Shown: one piece after another, positions 15,778 through 24,848 of the stretch | Position numbering within the stretch: the first letter of the stretch is position 1 | Layout of the letters: each line of letters starts with the position of its first letter | Source: JAGWBJ01 sp034423015 | Lineage (GTDB): Bacteria > Chloroflexota > Dehalococcoidia > Lucifugimonadales > JAGWBF01 | NCBI GenBank assembly: GCA_034423015.1 | Contig: DAOUJG010000036.1 | Span: 1-64,000 of the forward strand | DNA: 64,000 nucleotides | Reading direction: 5' to 3' | Position numbers and translations under genes: made by a program | The notes under the pieces: generated by a model | Databases searched by the model: none | What the model saw: the letters and a program-made list of their open reading frames with translations, nothing else | What the model was told of the DNA's origin: nothing

Positions 15778-17622
15778 ATGGACCACCGGTTCGTACGCAA
15801 CTTCTGCATAATCGCCCACATCGACCACGGCAAGTCCACCCTGGCCGACCGCTTCCTGGAGACCACGGGCACCGTCATGCCCCAGGATATGCGGGAGCAG
15901 TTCCTGGACCAGATGGAGCTGGAGCGGGAGCGGGGGATAACCATCAAGGGCAAGGCCGTCACCATGTCCCACCGGGGGCCCGACGGCCAGGAGTACCAGC
16001 TAAACCTCATCGACACGCCGGGCCACGTGGACTTCAGCTACGAGGTGTCCCGCTCCCTGGCGGCCTGCGAGGGCGCCCTGCTGGTGGTGGACGCCAGCCA
16101 GGGCATCGAGGCCCAGACCATCGCCAACGCCCTGCTGGCCCTGGCCGGCAACCTGGTGCTGGTGCCTGTGGTCAACAAGGTCGACCTCCCCCAGGCCGAG
16201 CCGGACCGGGTGTCCGCCGAGCTGCAGCAGGTGCTGGGCTTCGGCGAGGAGGAGATACTCTTCACCTCGGCCAAGGACGGCAAGGGCGTGGAGGATGTGC
16301 TCCAGGCCATCGTGGAGAGGGTTCCCCCGCCGCAGGGGGACCCCGAGGCGGCGGCCAGGGCCCTGGTGTTCGACTCCACCTACAACACCTACAAGGGCAT
16401 CGTGGCCTACGTGAGGCTCTTCGACGGCTCCATCTCCCCCAGCGACCGGCTACGCATCTTCTCCACCGGCAAGGTGACCGAGTCGATGGAGCTGGGGGTC
16501 TTCTCGCCCCACCCGGTGCCCACCGACCGGCTGAGGGCCGGGCAGGTGGGCTACATCGCCACCGGGCTGAAGGACGTGCGGGAGTGCGGCGTGGGCGAGA
16601 CCCTGACCCTGGTGGACCGGGCCACCGAGGAGCCGCTGCCGGGATACGTGCCCCTGAAGCCGATGGTCTTCGCCGGGCTCTACCCCGCCGACGGGGAGGA
16701 GTACCAGGCGCTGCGGGGGGCGCTGGAGAAGCTGCAGCTGAACGACGCGGCGCTGACCTACGAGCCCGAGACCAGTCCGGCGCTGGGGTTCGGGTTCCGC
16801 TGCGGCTTCCTGGGGCTGCTGCATATGGACATCGTCCAGGAGCGCCTGGAGCGGGAGTACGGGCTGGACATCGTGGTCACCGCCCCCAGCGTCGCCTACG
16901 AGGTGAAGCTGAAGACGGGGGAGGAGATGCGTGTGGAGAGCCCCTCCAAGCTGCCCTCGCCGGGGGACCTCGAAGAGGTCCGGGAGCCCTGGCTGACCAT
17001 GACCATCGTGACCCCCGACCGGTACATCGGCGCCGTCATGGAGCTTATGTCCACGCGGCGGGCCGTGTTCAAGCGCATGGAGTACATCCAGGGCTCCGCG
17101 GCCGGCGGCGGCCCGGAGCAGGCCGCCGGAGGTGAGTCCCGGGTGGTCATGGAGTACGACATGCCCATGTCGGAGATGCTGGCCGAGTTCTACAACCGGC
17201 TCAAGTCCCGCACCCAGGGCTACGCCTCCCTGGACTACTCCCACGACGGCTTCCGGCCGGCGCCCCTGGTGAGGCTGGACATCCTGCTGAACCAGGAGCC
17301 GGTGGACGCCCTGTCCATGATCGTGCACCGGGACAAGGCCTACCAGTACGGCAAGGTGCTGACGCAGAGGCTGAAGGGGGTGATCCCGCGCCAGCTCTTC
17401 GAGGTCCCCATCCAGGCGGCGGTGGGGACGCGGATCATCGCCCGGGAGACGGTGCGGCCCCTGCGGAAGGACGTGCTGGCCAAGTGCTACGGCGGCGACG
17501 TCACCCGCAAGCGCAAGCTCCTGGAGCGCCAGAAAGAGGGCAAGAACAGGCTAAAGCGGGTGGGCCGGGTACAGGTGCCCCAGGAGGCGTTCCTGGCCCT
17601 GCTGAAGGTGGAGGGGGAGTAG
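15778..17622 (+). CDS. lepA: Elongation factor 4 (back-translocating GTPase)
   Basis: 614 aa, full family length. GTPase motifs: AHIDHGKST (residues ~13-21), RGITIKG, DTPGH, NKVDL and SAKDG. The C-terminal LepA-specific domain ends with RKRKLLERQKEGKNRLK and VPQEAFLALL, diagnostic against EF-G. A short Gly/Ala-rich insertion (AAGGGPEQAAGG, ~residues 441-452) precedes MEYDMPMSE. The start is one base after the stop of the ABC gene, so translation is probably coupled. It converges on the NHL gene, with only two bases between stop codons. Confidence 0.96.
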   Translation: MDHRFVRNFCIIAHIDHGKSTLADRFLETTGTVMPQDMREQFLDQMELERERGITIKGKAVTMSHRGPDGQEYQLNLIDTPGHVDFSYEVSRSLAACEGALLVVDASQGIEAQTIANALLALAGNLVLVPVVNKVDLPQAEPDRVSAELQQVLGFGEEEILFTSAKDGKGVEDVLQAIVERVPPPQGDPEAAARALVFDSTYNTYKGIVAYVRLFDGSISPSDRLRIFSTGKVTESMELGVFSPHPVPTDRLRAGQVGYIATGLKDVRECGVGETLTLVDRATEEPLPGYVPLKPMVFAGLYPADGEEYQALRGALEKLQLNDAALTYEPETSPALGFGFRCGFLGLLHMDIVQERLEREYGLDIVVTAPSVAYEVKLKTGEEMRVESPSKLPSPGDLEEVREPWLTMTIVTPDRYIGAVMELMSTRRAVFKRMEYIQGSAAGGGPEQAAGGESRVVMEYDMPMSEMLAEFYNRLKSRTQGYASLDYSHDGFRPAPLVRLDILLNQEPVDALSMIVHRDKAYQYGKVLTQRLKGVIPRQLFEVPIQAAVGTRIIARETVRPLRKDVLAKCYGGDVTRKRKLLERQKEGKNRLKRVGRVQVPQEAFLALLKVEGE

Positions 17623-17624
17623 CC

Positions 17625-18500
17625 TCACCGCTGCCGGATTGCCTTGGCTATCCCCGTGCCCACGACCATGAAGATATCCCCGTGGGTGTCGACGCAGATC
17701 TGGTGGCAGCGGGGGGCGTCCCACCTGGCCAGGACCTTCCCCGTCTTGTCACGCACGCTGATCCAGTTTCCCGAGTCGCCCTGGCGCTCGCAGACGTAGA
17801 CGGTCTCGTCGTCGACCATGGAGATGTCGGTGGCGCCGGGCACGTCGGTCCACTGGGTCACGAAGTCGCCCTCGGCCGAGAACACCTGGATGCGGTCGTT
17901 CTTCCTGTCGCAGACGTAGACCAGGCCCTGGCCGTCCACCCACAGGCAGTGGGGGCTGAAGATCTGTCCCGGATCGGGCCCGCCGGGCTCGCCCCACGAC
18001 CGTATCAGCTTCCCGTCGGCCGAGAACCGGTGCACCCGGCAGTTGCGGTACCCGTCGGAGACGTACAGGTCCCCCGAGGGGGAGGGCACCAGGTGGGTGG
18101 GGCGGTTGAAGGGGCCGCCGGCCCGCAGGACCTCCGCCTCGTCCTCCTCGGCGCCCGTGTCCGAGGGCTGCTTCCTATTGCCCATCTCCACCAGCGTGTC
18201 GCCCTCGAGGGTCAGGGTCGCCACGACGTGGTCCCCCCGGTCGGCCAGGTAGAATACGTCGTCGGGGCTGACGTAGATGGTGTGGGGCTCGCCTATGCGC
18301 CCCGAGCCCCAGCTGCTCAGGTAGCGGCCCTCCCGGTCGAAGACCAGGATGGGCGGGTCGACGAGCTGCTGGCACACGTGGACCCTCTCACGGGAATCCA
18401 CGCCCACGCCGGTGACCCTGCCGAAGCTCATCCCGTCGGGCAGCTTGCAGAAGTGCTCCACGATCTCGTAACGGTACTCTCCGGTCCCCATGCTGGCCAT
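17625..18500 (-). CDS. NHL-repeat beta-propeller protein (second paralogue)
   Basis: 291 aa; ATG 18500 after GTGAGG. At least five NHL blades are visible (for example VDGQGLVYVCDRKNDRIQVFS and LYVSDGYRNCRVHRFSADG). The start GTGEYRYEI then LPDG parallels the gene at 6811-7794. No signal peptide. Such cytoplasmic propellers are common in Chloroflexota near catabolic genes, but no reaction can be assigned. Confidence 0.8.
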   Translation of the reverse strand: MASMGTGEYRYEIVEHFCKLPDGMSFGRVTGVGVDSRERVHVCQQLVDPPILVFDREGRYLSSWGSGRIGEPHTIYVSPDDVFYLADRGDHVVATLTLEGDTLVEMGNRKQPSDTGAEEDEAEVLRAGGPFNRPTHLVPSPSGDLYVSDGYRNCRVHRFSADGKLIRSWGEPGGPDPGQIFSPHCLWVDGQGLVYVCDRKNDRIQVFSAEGDFVTQWTDVPGATDISMVDDETVYVCERQGDSGNWISVRDKTGKVLARWDAPRCHQICVDTHGDIFMVVGTGIAKAIRQR

Positions 18501-18587
18501 GAAACCTCACCTCCGGCTGAGCGTGGCCCCCGCGGGCGGGATAGGCCCATTGGAGCACAGGCGGCGGCATCGGTCAAGGGCCCTCAT

Positions 18588-18740
18588 GTCATTCGGAACG
18601 CAGCGAACCGCAGTGAGGAATCCCCCGTCCAGACCGGCCAACGGTAGCCGCATAGCGTCCAAGACGGCCCCCCGCTCCCGGGTCCCGGCCTTCACCCGGA
18701 CGACGGGTTGGGTGATTCCTCGTCTGCGGCTCGGAATGAC
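18588..18740. repeat. Dispersed element with inverted ends (copy 2)
   Basis: The left arm GTCATTCGGAACGCAGCGAA leads to GAGGAATCCC. The right arm GATTCCTCG leads to GCTCGGAATGAC at 18740. This is the same family as 327-452, with an unrelated ~85-bp centre. The remainder of 18501-18919 shows no gene; a GGAGGTGA site belongs to the next gene. Confidence 0.6.
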
Positions 18741-18919
18741 ATGTTGGGCGGCTGGGCGGGTCGGGTTGACCCTATAGGCCGGTTAGCATAGACTCAGGAC
18801 ATCCGGTGGTGTCCGGCTGCCTGCCCGCCGGGGGAGATACAGGGCCCGTGTCCTTTCCTGCAGGCGGCGTGGTCCGTACCGGCCCGGTGGGACCCAAGGT
18901 CCGTTGGAGGTGATGTCCG

Positions 18920-19789
18920 ATGCCCGGTGGAGTGCGACTGAACAAGGTCATCGATCTGCTGGAGCAGGGTAAGACCGTCTTCTGCGGGGGCCTGGTCCAT
19001 AACGGCAACCTGGACGAGGTCGTCGAGATGGCCGACTCGGACTACGACTTCTGCATCATCGAGACGGAGCACGAGGGGTTCGGGTTTCCGGCACTGCGGA
19101 ACACCATCCAGCACTTTCTCAACCGGAAGCGGATCCTGGAGAAGGGCAACCTCCAGCCCGACGTGGTCCCCATGGTCCGCATCCCGCCCAACGCCCGGGA
19201 GGTGGGCGGCAACCAGTGGGTCATCAAGCAGACCCTGGACGTGGGCGCCTTCGGCCTGGTGCTGCCCCACCTGAACACCGTGGAGGAGGCCAGGGCGGCG
19301 GTGGTGGCAAGCAGGTACCCCCAGGTCCCCGGGGTGGCCGACTTCTACCCCGAGGGCGAGCGGGGCTGGTCCAACCGGCTGGCGGTGCGCTTCTGGGGCA
19401 TCTCGACGGGGGAGTACCACGACGTGGCCGACCTGTGGCCCCTGGACCCCGACGGAGAGGTCCTGATCATGGCCATCATCGAGGAGGCCCAGGGGGTGAA
19501 GAACGTCAGGGACATACTCCGGGCGGAGAAGGGGATCGGGGCCGTCTGGGCGGGCCCGGGGGACCTGTCGGTCTCCATGGGCAAGCGTGGCAACGCCAGA
19601 GACCCCGAGGTCCAGGAGGCCCTGCTGCGCGTCCTGGAGGCCTGCAAGGAGTTCGGCGTCCCCTGTGCCACTGGGGCCACCGCGGCCGACGTGGAGCAGC
19701 GCATCGAGCAGGGCTTCCGCATCATCATCGCGCCCCCCGCGAAGGTCGACGACGCGCTGAGGACCGGGAGAAAGGCCGCCGGGAGGTAG
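18920..19789 (+). CDS. HpcH/HpaI aldolase-family protein
   Basis: 289 aa; ATG 18920 after GGAGGTGAT. The TIM-barrel, metal-dependent pyruvate-type aldolase family is indicated by IIETEHEGFGF (the usual D/E-x-E-H region), PLxRI-like MVRIPP, the Glu in IIEEAQG and WAGPGDLSVSMG, the family's diagnostic loop. The enzyme would cleave or form a C-C bond next to a 2-oxo acid. Two stretches (RKRILEKGNLQPD and YPEGERGWSNRL) look like insertions relative to HpaI, so the substrate may differ. SMP-30 follows by ~65 bp. Confidence 0.85.
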   Translation: MPGGVRLNKVIDLLEQGKTVFCGGLVHNGNLDEVVEMADSDYDFCIIETEHEGFGFPALRNTIQHFLNRKRILEKGNLQPDVVPMVRIPPNAREVGGNQWVIKQTLDVGAFGLVLPHLNTVEEARAAVVASRYPQVPGVADFYPEGERGWSNRLAVRFWGISTGEYHDVADLWPLDPDGEVLIMAIIEEAQGVKNVRDILRAEKGIGAVWAGPGDLSVSMGKRGNARDPEVQEALLRVLEACKEFGVPCATGATAADVEQRIEQGFRIIIAPPAKVDDALRTGRKAAGR

Positions 19790-19853
19790 GCCGGCCCCGG
19801 CGGGTGGACCCAGTCCTTGCGCCGCGGACGGCCGTTACGGCAGGAGGGCCGAG

Positions 19854-20783
19854 ATGGAGTGGAGCTTCGAGCTGGTCGCCGGGCCCTACGGCGGCACCAC
19901 CGAGGGACCGGTGTGGGACGGAGAGGCGCTGCTCTTCACCCACATACCCAGCAGCCGGATACTGAGGCACGACCCGGCCTCGGGAGAGACCACCGAGTAC
20001 CGCACCAACACCAACCGCACCAACGGCCTGGCATTCGACCTCCAGGGGCGGCTGTACGGCTGCTGTGCCTCGGGGCGGTCCATCGTGCGGTTCGAGCCCG
20101 GCGGCGCCACCACGACCATCGTAGACCGGCTGAAGGGCCGGCGCCTCAACACCCCCAACGACCTGGCCATCGACAGTGGGGGCCGGGTGTGGTTCACCAA
20201 CCCGTGGAACCCGCCCAACATAGACCCCTCGGAGACCCCGGAGCTGGGCGAGGAGCAGGTCCTCAGGGCCGACCCCCAGCCCGACGGCTCCTATTCCCTC
20301 CGCCGGATGACCACGGACATGACCAGGCCCAACGGCATCCTGGTATCCCCCGACGAGAAGACGCTGTACGTGGCCCAGAGCCACTCGGAGGCGGGGAGGG
20401 TCCGGGACCTGAGGGCCTACCCGATACTGGAGAACGGCGACCTGGGCCCCTACGTCCTGCTGCACCAGTTCGGCGAGGACTACCGGGGCCCCCAGAGGGG
20501 CATCGACGGGATGAAGTTCGACACCGAGGGCAACATCGTGGCCACCGCAGGGTGGAGCCGGTGCGGCCCCGGGCCCATGATCTACGTGTTCGACACGACG
20601 GGGCGGGTGCTGGAGACCCACCCCATGCCCGAGGGCATCGACCTGCCCACCAACCTGTGCTTCGGCGGCGCCAACATGGACGTCCTGTACGTGACCACCA
20701 GCCCCGGACACCTGTTCAGGGTCGACAACCCCGGCCGCCGGGGCTGGCTGATATGGCCCCCCAGCATTTGCCCGAGCATTTGA
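19854..20783 (+). CDS. SMP-30/gluconolactonase/LRE-family protein
   Basis: 309 aa six-bladed propeller; ATG after AGGAGGG. The metal site is visible: Glu in TTEGPVWDG (~residue 17), Asn in NTPNDLAID (~104) and Asn/Asp in later blades (RPNGI, DGMKFD). Family members hydrolyse sugar or aromatic lactones. With the upstream HpcH/HpaI aldolase this suggests lactone hydrolysis followed by retro-aldol cleavage, an inference from adjacency. Confidence 0.87.
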   Translation: MEWSFELVAGPYGGTTEGPVWDGEALLFTHIPSSRILRHDPASGETTEYRTNTNRTNGLAFDLQGRLYGCCASGRSIVRFEPGGATTTIVDRLKGRRLNTPNDLAIDSGGRVWFTNPWNPPNIDPSETPELGEEQVLRADPQPDGSYSLRRMTTDMTRPNGILVSPDEKTLYVAQSHSEAGRVRDLRAYPILENGDLGPYVLLHQFGEDYRGPQRGIDGMKFDTEGNIVATAGWSRCGPGPMIYVFDTTGRVLETHPMPEGIDLPTNLCFGGANMDVLYVTTSPGHLFRVDNPGRRGWLIWPPSICPSI

Positions 20784-20846
20784 TTGACCCCGCGCTACTC
20801 TGCTATTCTTAAGTGGTAGACCACGCCACGACGGACAGGACAGAGC

Positions 20847-21983
20847 ATGAAGGAAGTCATTGAAGAGGCGGTCCGCCTCGCCGAGACCGAGGAGCCGGCG
20901 GTGCTGGCCACGGTGGTCCGGACGAAGGGGTCCACACCCCAGAAGCCGGGCGCCAAGCTGCTGGTCCGCAAGGACGGCACGGGCGTCGGCACCCTCGGGG
21001 GCGGCTGCGTAGAGGGAGACATCTGGTACGCCGCCAAGGAGATCCTGCGGCGCAAGGGCGGGCCCGAGTTCAAGGACTACTTCCTCAACGAGGAGATCGC
21101 CGCCCGGGACGGGCTGGTCTGCGGCGGCACCATGTACTTCTTCATCGAGCCCCTCTGGGAGCCCGGGGAGTTCCTCCCCTTCGGCAGGGAGATGATGGGG
21201 GCCTACGAGTCGGGCAACCCCGTGAGCGTGGCCATGGTCGTCAAGTCGGACTCGGGCCGGGGCGTGGCGGGGGCGAAGCTCCTGCTGCGGGAGGACGGCT
21301 CCACCCAGGGCTCCCTGGGCGACCCGGGCCTGGACGGCCTGGCACTGGAGGCCGCCCGACGGGTGGCCGACCTCGGCACCAACGAGCACCTGATGACCGA
21401 GGACGGCACGGAGCTATACGTGGAGGGGTTCACGACGCCCCCGACCCTGGTGCTCATGGGGGGCGGCCACGTCGCCAAGGCCACCTACGACCTGGCCGTC
21501 CTGCTCAGGTACCGGATATACGTGGTGGACGACAGGCCGGAGTTCGCCAACCCCGAGAGGTTCCCGGGGGCCGAGGACACCGTGGTGGTCCCGGACTACG
21601 CCCGGGGGCTGGACCAGGTCCCCATCAACGCGAACACCTTCATCGTCATAGCCACCCGGGGCCACTGGTTCGACGACCTGGCCCTGGAGGCGGCGATACG
21701 CACCCCGGCCAAGTACGTGGGGCTGATGGGGAGCACGCGGAAGACCATCCTCATCTACCAGCGCCTAGCGGGGCTGGGCATTCCCGTGGAGAAGCTGAGA
21801 CAGGTCCACGCTCCCATAGGGCTGGACATCGGCGCACTCACCCCCGAGGAGATCGCCGTGAGCATCATGTCGGAGATAGTCATGTTCCGGCACGGCGCCT
21901 CGGGCGGGCCCATGATCATGGACGACAGGTATTTCGACCGGGCCGTCGGCAGGGCCGAGGCAGTCGAGGCCGCGCCGGACTAG
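20847..21983 (+). CDS. XdhC/CoxI-family molybdoenzyme maturation protein
   Basis: 378 aa. The N-terminal XdhC_CoxI domain has VVRTKGSTPQKPGAKLLV and TLGGGCVEG (~20-60). The C-terminal Rossmann domain starts at LVLMGGGHVAKA (~203) and has VGLMGSTRK and GLDIGALTPEEIAVSI. XdhC binds molybdenum cofactor, supports its sulfuration and delivers it to xanthine-dehydrogenase-type hydroxylases. The paired MobA-like gene begins eight bases downstream. No hydroxylase subunits are in the window, so the client enzyme is elsewhere. Confidence 0.92.
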   Translation: MKEVIEEAVRLAETEEPAVLATVVRTKGSTPQKPGAKLLVRKDGTGVGTLGGGCVEGDIWYAAKEILRRKGGPEFKDYFLNEEIAARDGLVCGGTMYFFIEPLWEPGEFLPFGREMMGAYESGNPVSVAMVVKSDSGRGVAGAKLLLREDGSTQGSLGDPGLDGLALEAARRVADLGTNEHLMTEDGTELYVEGFTTPPTLVLMGGGHVAKATYDLAVLLRYRIYVVDDRPEFANPERFPGAEDTVVVPDYARGLDQVPINANTFIVIATRGHWFDDLALEAAIRTPAKYVGLMGSTRKTILIYQRLAGLGIPVEKLRQVHAPIGLDIGALTPEEIAVSIMSEIVMFRHGASGGPMIMDDRYFDRAVGRAEAVEAAPD

Positions 21984-21990
21984 CGACCCC

Positions 21991-22629
21991 TTGGCCGCCG
22001 TGACGGGCATTCTCCTGGCGGCCGGAGAGTCCACGCGCATGGGCCGTCTCAAGGCGCTCCTCCCCTGGGGCGGCAGGACCCTCCTGGAGCACCAGGCCGC
22101 TTCCATCCTCGAGGCCGGCGTGGCGACCGTGATCGTCGTGCTGGGCCACCAGCGGGACCAGCTCCAACCCCTCGTCGATGGCCTGGACCGGGTGCGCCAC
22201 GTGTACAACCCCGACTACCGCCAGGGGAAGACGACGTCGTTGAGGGCGGGAGTCCGGGCCCTGGAGGGGGTCGGGTGCGGGGAGGATGACGCGGTCCTGG
22301 TACTGAACGTGGACCAGCCCCGGTCCCCCGAGGCGGTCCGCCGCGTAATCGCCCTGCATATGGAGAGCCGCGAGGGCGGGCTTCGGGACAGGCCCCATCT
22401 CATCACGGTGCCGACGTACCGGGGCAAGGGCGGCCACCCGGTGGTCCTGTCAGCATCACTGGTTCCGGAGATGGCCGAGATCACCGAAGAGACCCTGGGC
22501 CTGAAGGCGGTGGTGAAGAAGCACGCGGCGGACACCCAAAGGGTCGAGGTGGACTTGCCGGAGATTCTCCTGGACCTGAACACGCCCCAGGAGTACGAGA
22601 GGGCCCTCCGCACGGTCTCGCCCCAATAG
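21991..22629 (+). CDS. MobA-like nucleotidyltransferase (MocA type)
   Basis: 212 aa from TTG 21991; GTG 22000 is an alternative. The nucleotide-binding start LLAAGESTRMGRLKALLPW and the metal-binding LNVDQPRS (~residue 107) define the family. MocA-type members transfer CMP to molybdopterin for xanthine-dehydrogenase-type enzymes, which fits the neighbouring XdhC. The gene ends just before an intergenic stretch with TTGCCC-19-TAGAAT (22630-22660), a weak promoter candidate for the next gene. Confidence 0.87.
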   Translation: MAAVTGILLAAGESTRMGRLKALLPWGGRTLLEHQAASILEAGVATVIVVLGHQRDQLQPLVDGLDRVRHVYNPDYRQGKTTSLRAGVRALEGVGCGEDDAVLVLNVDQPRSPEAVRRVIALHMESREGGLRDRPHLITVPTYRGKGGHPVVLSASLVPEMAEITEETLGLKAVVKKHAADTQRVEVDLPEILLDLNTPQEYERALRTVSPQ

Positions 22630-22696
22630 TTGCCCCGCGACGCGCCCCGGATGTTAGAATAGGGGTCGCCGTTCACGTCGAGATGGGGAGGCCGCG

Positions 22697-23899
22697 ATGA
22701 ATGCACTGGCCCTGGCCCTGGATGGAGTGCGGGTGCTGGACCTGACCCGCGCCCTCGCCGGACCCTACTGCAGCATGATGCTGGGCGACTACGGCGCCGA
22801 CGTCATCAAGATAGAGATGCCCGGCAAGGGGGACGACACCCGCACCTGGGCGCCCCCGTCCATCGGCGACGAGAGCGCGTACTTCCTGTCCATCAACCGC
22901 AACAAGCGGAGCATGACCCTCAACCTGAGGCACCCCGACGGCCGGAAAGCGTTCCTGGACCTGGCCCAGGGGGCGGACGTGGTGGTGGAGAATTTCACTC
23001 CCGGGGTGGTGGACCGGCTGGGCATCTCCTACGACACCGTCCGGGCGCTGAATCCGGGCATCGTATACGCCTCCATCTCCGGGTTCGGGCAAACGGGCCC
23101 CTACCGGACGCGCTCGGCCTACGACCAGGTGATGCAGGGCATCGGCGGCATCATGAGCCTGACCGGGGAGCCCGGCCGCCTGCCCGTGAAGATGGGCATC
23201 GCCCTGACGGACATCGGCGCGGGCATGATGGCGGCCTACGCCATCACCATGTCCCTGTTCCACCGGCAACGGACGAGCGGAGAGGGCCAGTACATCGACG
23301 TGTCCATGCTGGACCTGCAGGTGGCGTGGCTCACCTACATGGCGGGGTACTACTTCGCCACGGGCAAGAACCCCGAGAGGGTGGGCGCCGCCCATCCCAC
23401 TCTGGTCCCCTACCAGGCGTTCATGTGCCAGGACGGGAAGTACATCAACGTGGCCGTGGGCTCCGAGCGCCTCTGGGAGCGGTTCTGCAAGGCCATGGAG
23501 CGGGAGGACTTGTTCGACCACCCGGACTACGCCCGGAACCCCGACCGGGTGCGCAGCCGGGACAAGCTGGTGCCCCTCCTGCAGGAGGTGTTCCTGCAGA
23601 AGCCCGTCAACGGGTGGGTGACCCAGCTTGGGGACGGAGGGGTACCCTGCGGCCCCGTAAACGAGCTCAGCGACGTGTTCTCCGACCCCCAGGTACTCTT
23701 CCGCGAGATGCTCATGGAGGTCCCGCACCCGAGCCTAGGCACGGTGAAGCAGGCCGGAATACCCATCAAGCTCTCGGACACGCCCGGCTCCATCCGGCGT
23801 CATCCGCCGCTGCTGGGCGAGCACACCGACGAGGTCCTGGGCGAGATAGGCTACTCCGAGGATGAGGTCCGCAGGCTGAGGGAAGAAGAGGCCGTCTAG
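22697..23899 (+). CDS. Family III CoA-transferase (CaiB/BaiF)
   Basis: 400 aa, usual family length; ATG after GGGGAGG. Signature segments are VLDLTRALAGPYCSMMLGDYGADVIKIE (the family's N-terminus), NRNKRSMTLNL, the catalytic Asp in ALTDIGAGMMAAY (~residue 173) and VPCGPVNEL. It transfers CoA between carboxylates through aspartyl-CoA mixed anhydrides in the cytoplasm. The CoA donor and acceptor are not predictable. The downstream SDR could act on the product. Confidence 0.93.
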   Translation: MNALALALDGVRVLDLTRALAGPYCSMMLGDYGADVIKIEMPGKGDDTRTWAPPSIGDESAYFLSINRNKRSMTLNLRHPDGRKAFLDLAQGADVVVENFTPGVVDRLGISYDTVRALNPGIVYASISGFGQTGPYRTRSAYDQVMQGIGGIMSLTGEPGRLPVKMGIALTDIGAGMMAAYAITMSLFHRQRTSGEGQYIDVSMLDLQVAWLTYMAGYYFATGKNPERVGAAHPTLVPYQAFMCQDGKYINVAVGSERLWERFCKAMEREDLFDHPDYARNPDRVRSRDKLVPLLQEVFLQKPVNGWVTQLGDGGVPCGPVNELSDVFSDPQVLFREMLMEVPHPSLGTVKQAGIPIKLSDTPGSIRRHPPLLGEHTDEVLGEIGYSEDEVRRLREEEAV

Positions 23900-24022
23900 G
23901 GACGATTCCAGACGACACTCCCTTGCCCGTGACTGGGGCGGGCATTAATATTTGGACGGGCCTCGGCCAGGGGGACGGGACTAAGCTGGAGGGACGGGAC
24001 TCAGCCGGGGAAGGGGAACGGG

Positions 24023-24817
24023 ATGGACCTGGGGTTTCGAGACCGAGTAGCCATCGTGGGCGGCTCCAGCAAGGGCATGGGCCACGCCATAGCAATGGCC
24101 CTGGCCAAGGAGGGGGCCAACGTCACCGTCTGCGCCCGCAACGAGGGCGAGCTGCGCAGGGCGGAGATAGAGATCGCCCGGGCCAGCACCCAGCACCACG
24201 TCCTGGCCATCCCCGCGGACCTGTCCCGGGACGCCGACATCAAGCGGATCGTCAGGAGCACGTTCAACCGGTTCGGCAGGATCGACATCGCGGTGAACAA
24301 CGTGGGCACCTCTCCCCTGGGCCAGCCCTCGGAGCTGGAGGACCGGGAGTGGGAGGAGGCCCTGGAGCAGAACTTCTTCAGCGTGGTGCGGATGAGCCGG
24401 GAGGTGGTGCCCTACATGAAGCAGCAGAATTGGGGCCGCATCATCAACCGCCTGTCCATATCGGTGAAGCAGCCCCTGGAGGGCATGGGGCTCGCCACCG
24501 CCAGCCGCATGGGCGTGGTGGGATACTCCAAGATGCTGGCCAACGAGCTGGCCCCCTTCAACATCACGGTGAACAACGTGCTGGCCGGATATATCCGGAC
24601 GGACCAGCTCTCGGCCTACTACGAGGCCCGGGCCCGGGAGACGGGCGGGTCCGCCGAGGAGATGATGAACGAGGCCGCCAGGGTGGTGCCCATGGGACGG
24701 TTGGGCAGGCCTGAGGACGTGGGCGACGTCATCGCGTTCCTGGCCTCGGAGCGGGCGGGATACATCACCGGCGAGAACGTCGTCCTGGACGGCGGCGCCG
24801 TCAGAGCGACCCTTTAG
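24023..24817 (+). CDS. SDR-family protein with non-canonical active site
   Basis: 264 aa. The Rossmann start VGGSSKGMGHA (the TGxxxGxG equivalent, ~residues 12-20), NNVG and a C-terminal VLDGGAV mark a FabG-like SDR. At the position of the usual YxxxK the sequence reads LATASRMGVVGYSK, aligning Ala/Thr with the catalytic Tyr and Arg with Lys. A subgroup of BKR-like SDRs is known with this substitution, so catalysis may differ or the role may be binding. The catalytic Ser is retained (RLSIS). It lies between the CoA-transferase and an M24 peptidase. Confidence 0.87.
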   Translation: MDLGFRDRVAIVGGSSKGMGHAIAMALAKEGANVTVCARNEGELRRAEIEIARASTQHHVLAIPADLSRDADIKRIVRSTFNRFGRIDIAVNNVGTSPLGQPSELEDREWEEALEQNFFSVVRMSREVVPYMKQQNWGRIINRLSISVKQPLEGMGLATASRMGVVGYSKMLANELAPFNITVNNVLAGYIRTDQLSAYYEARARETGGSAEEMMNEAARVVPMGRLGRPEDVGDVIAFLASERAGYITGENVVLDGGAVRATL

Positions 24818-24848
24818 GCGCCGGGCCCGGGCCCTGGGGAGGAGAGGA

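Noticed and set aside
20784..20812. Promoter before xdhC (TTGACC with TATTCT)
   Set aside because: The spacing is only 14 bases and no alternative -10 fits, so it is not listed as a feature.
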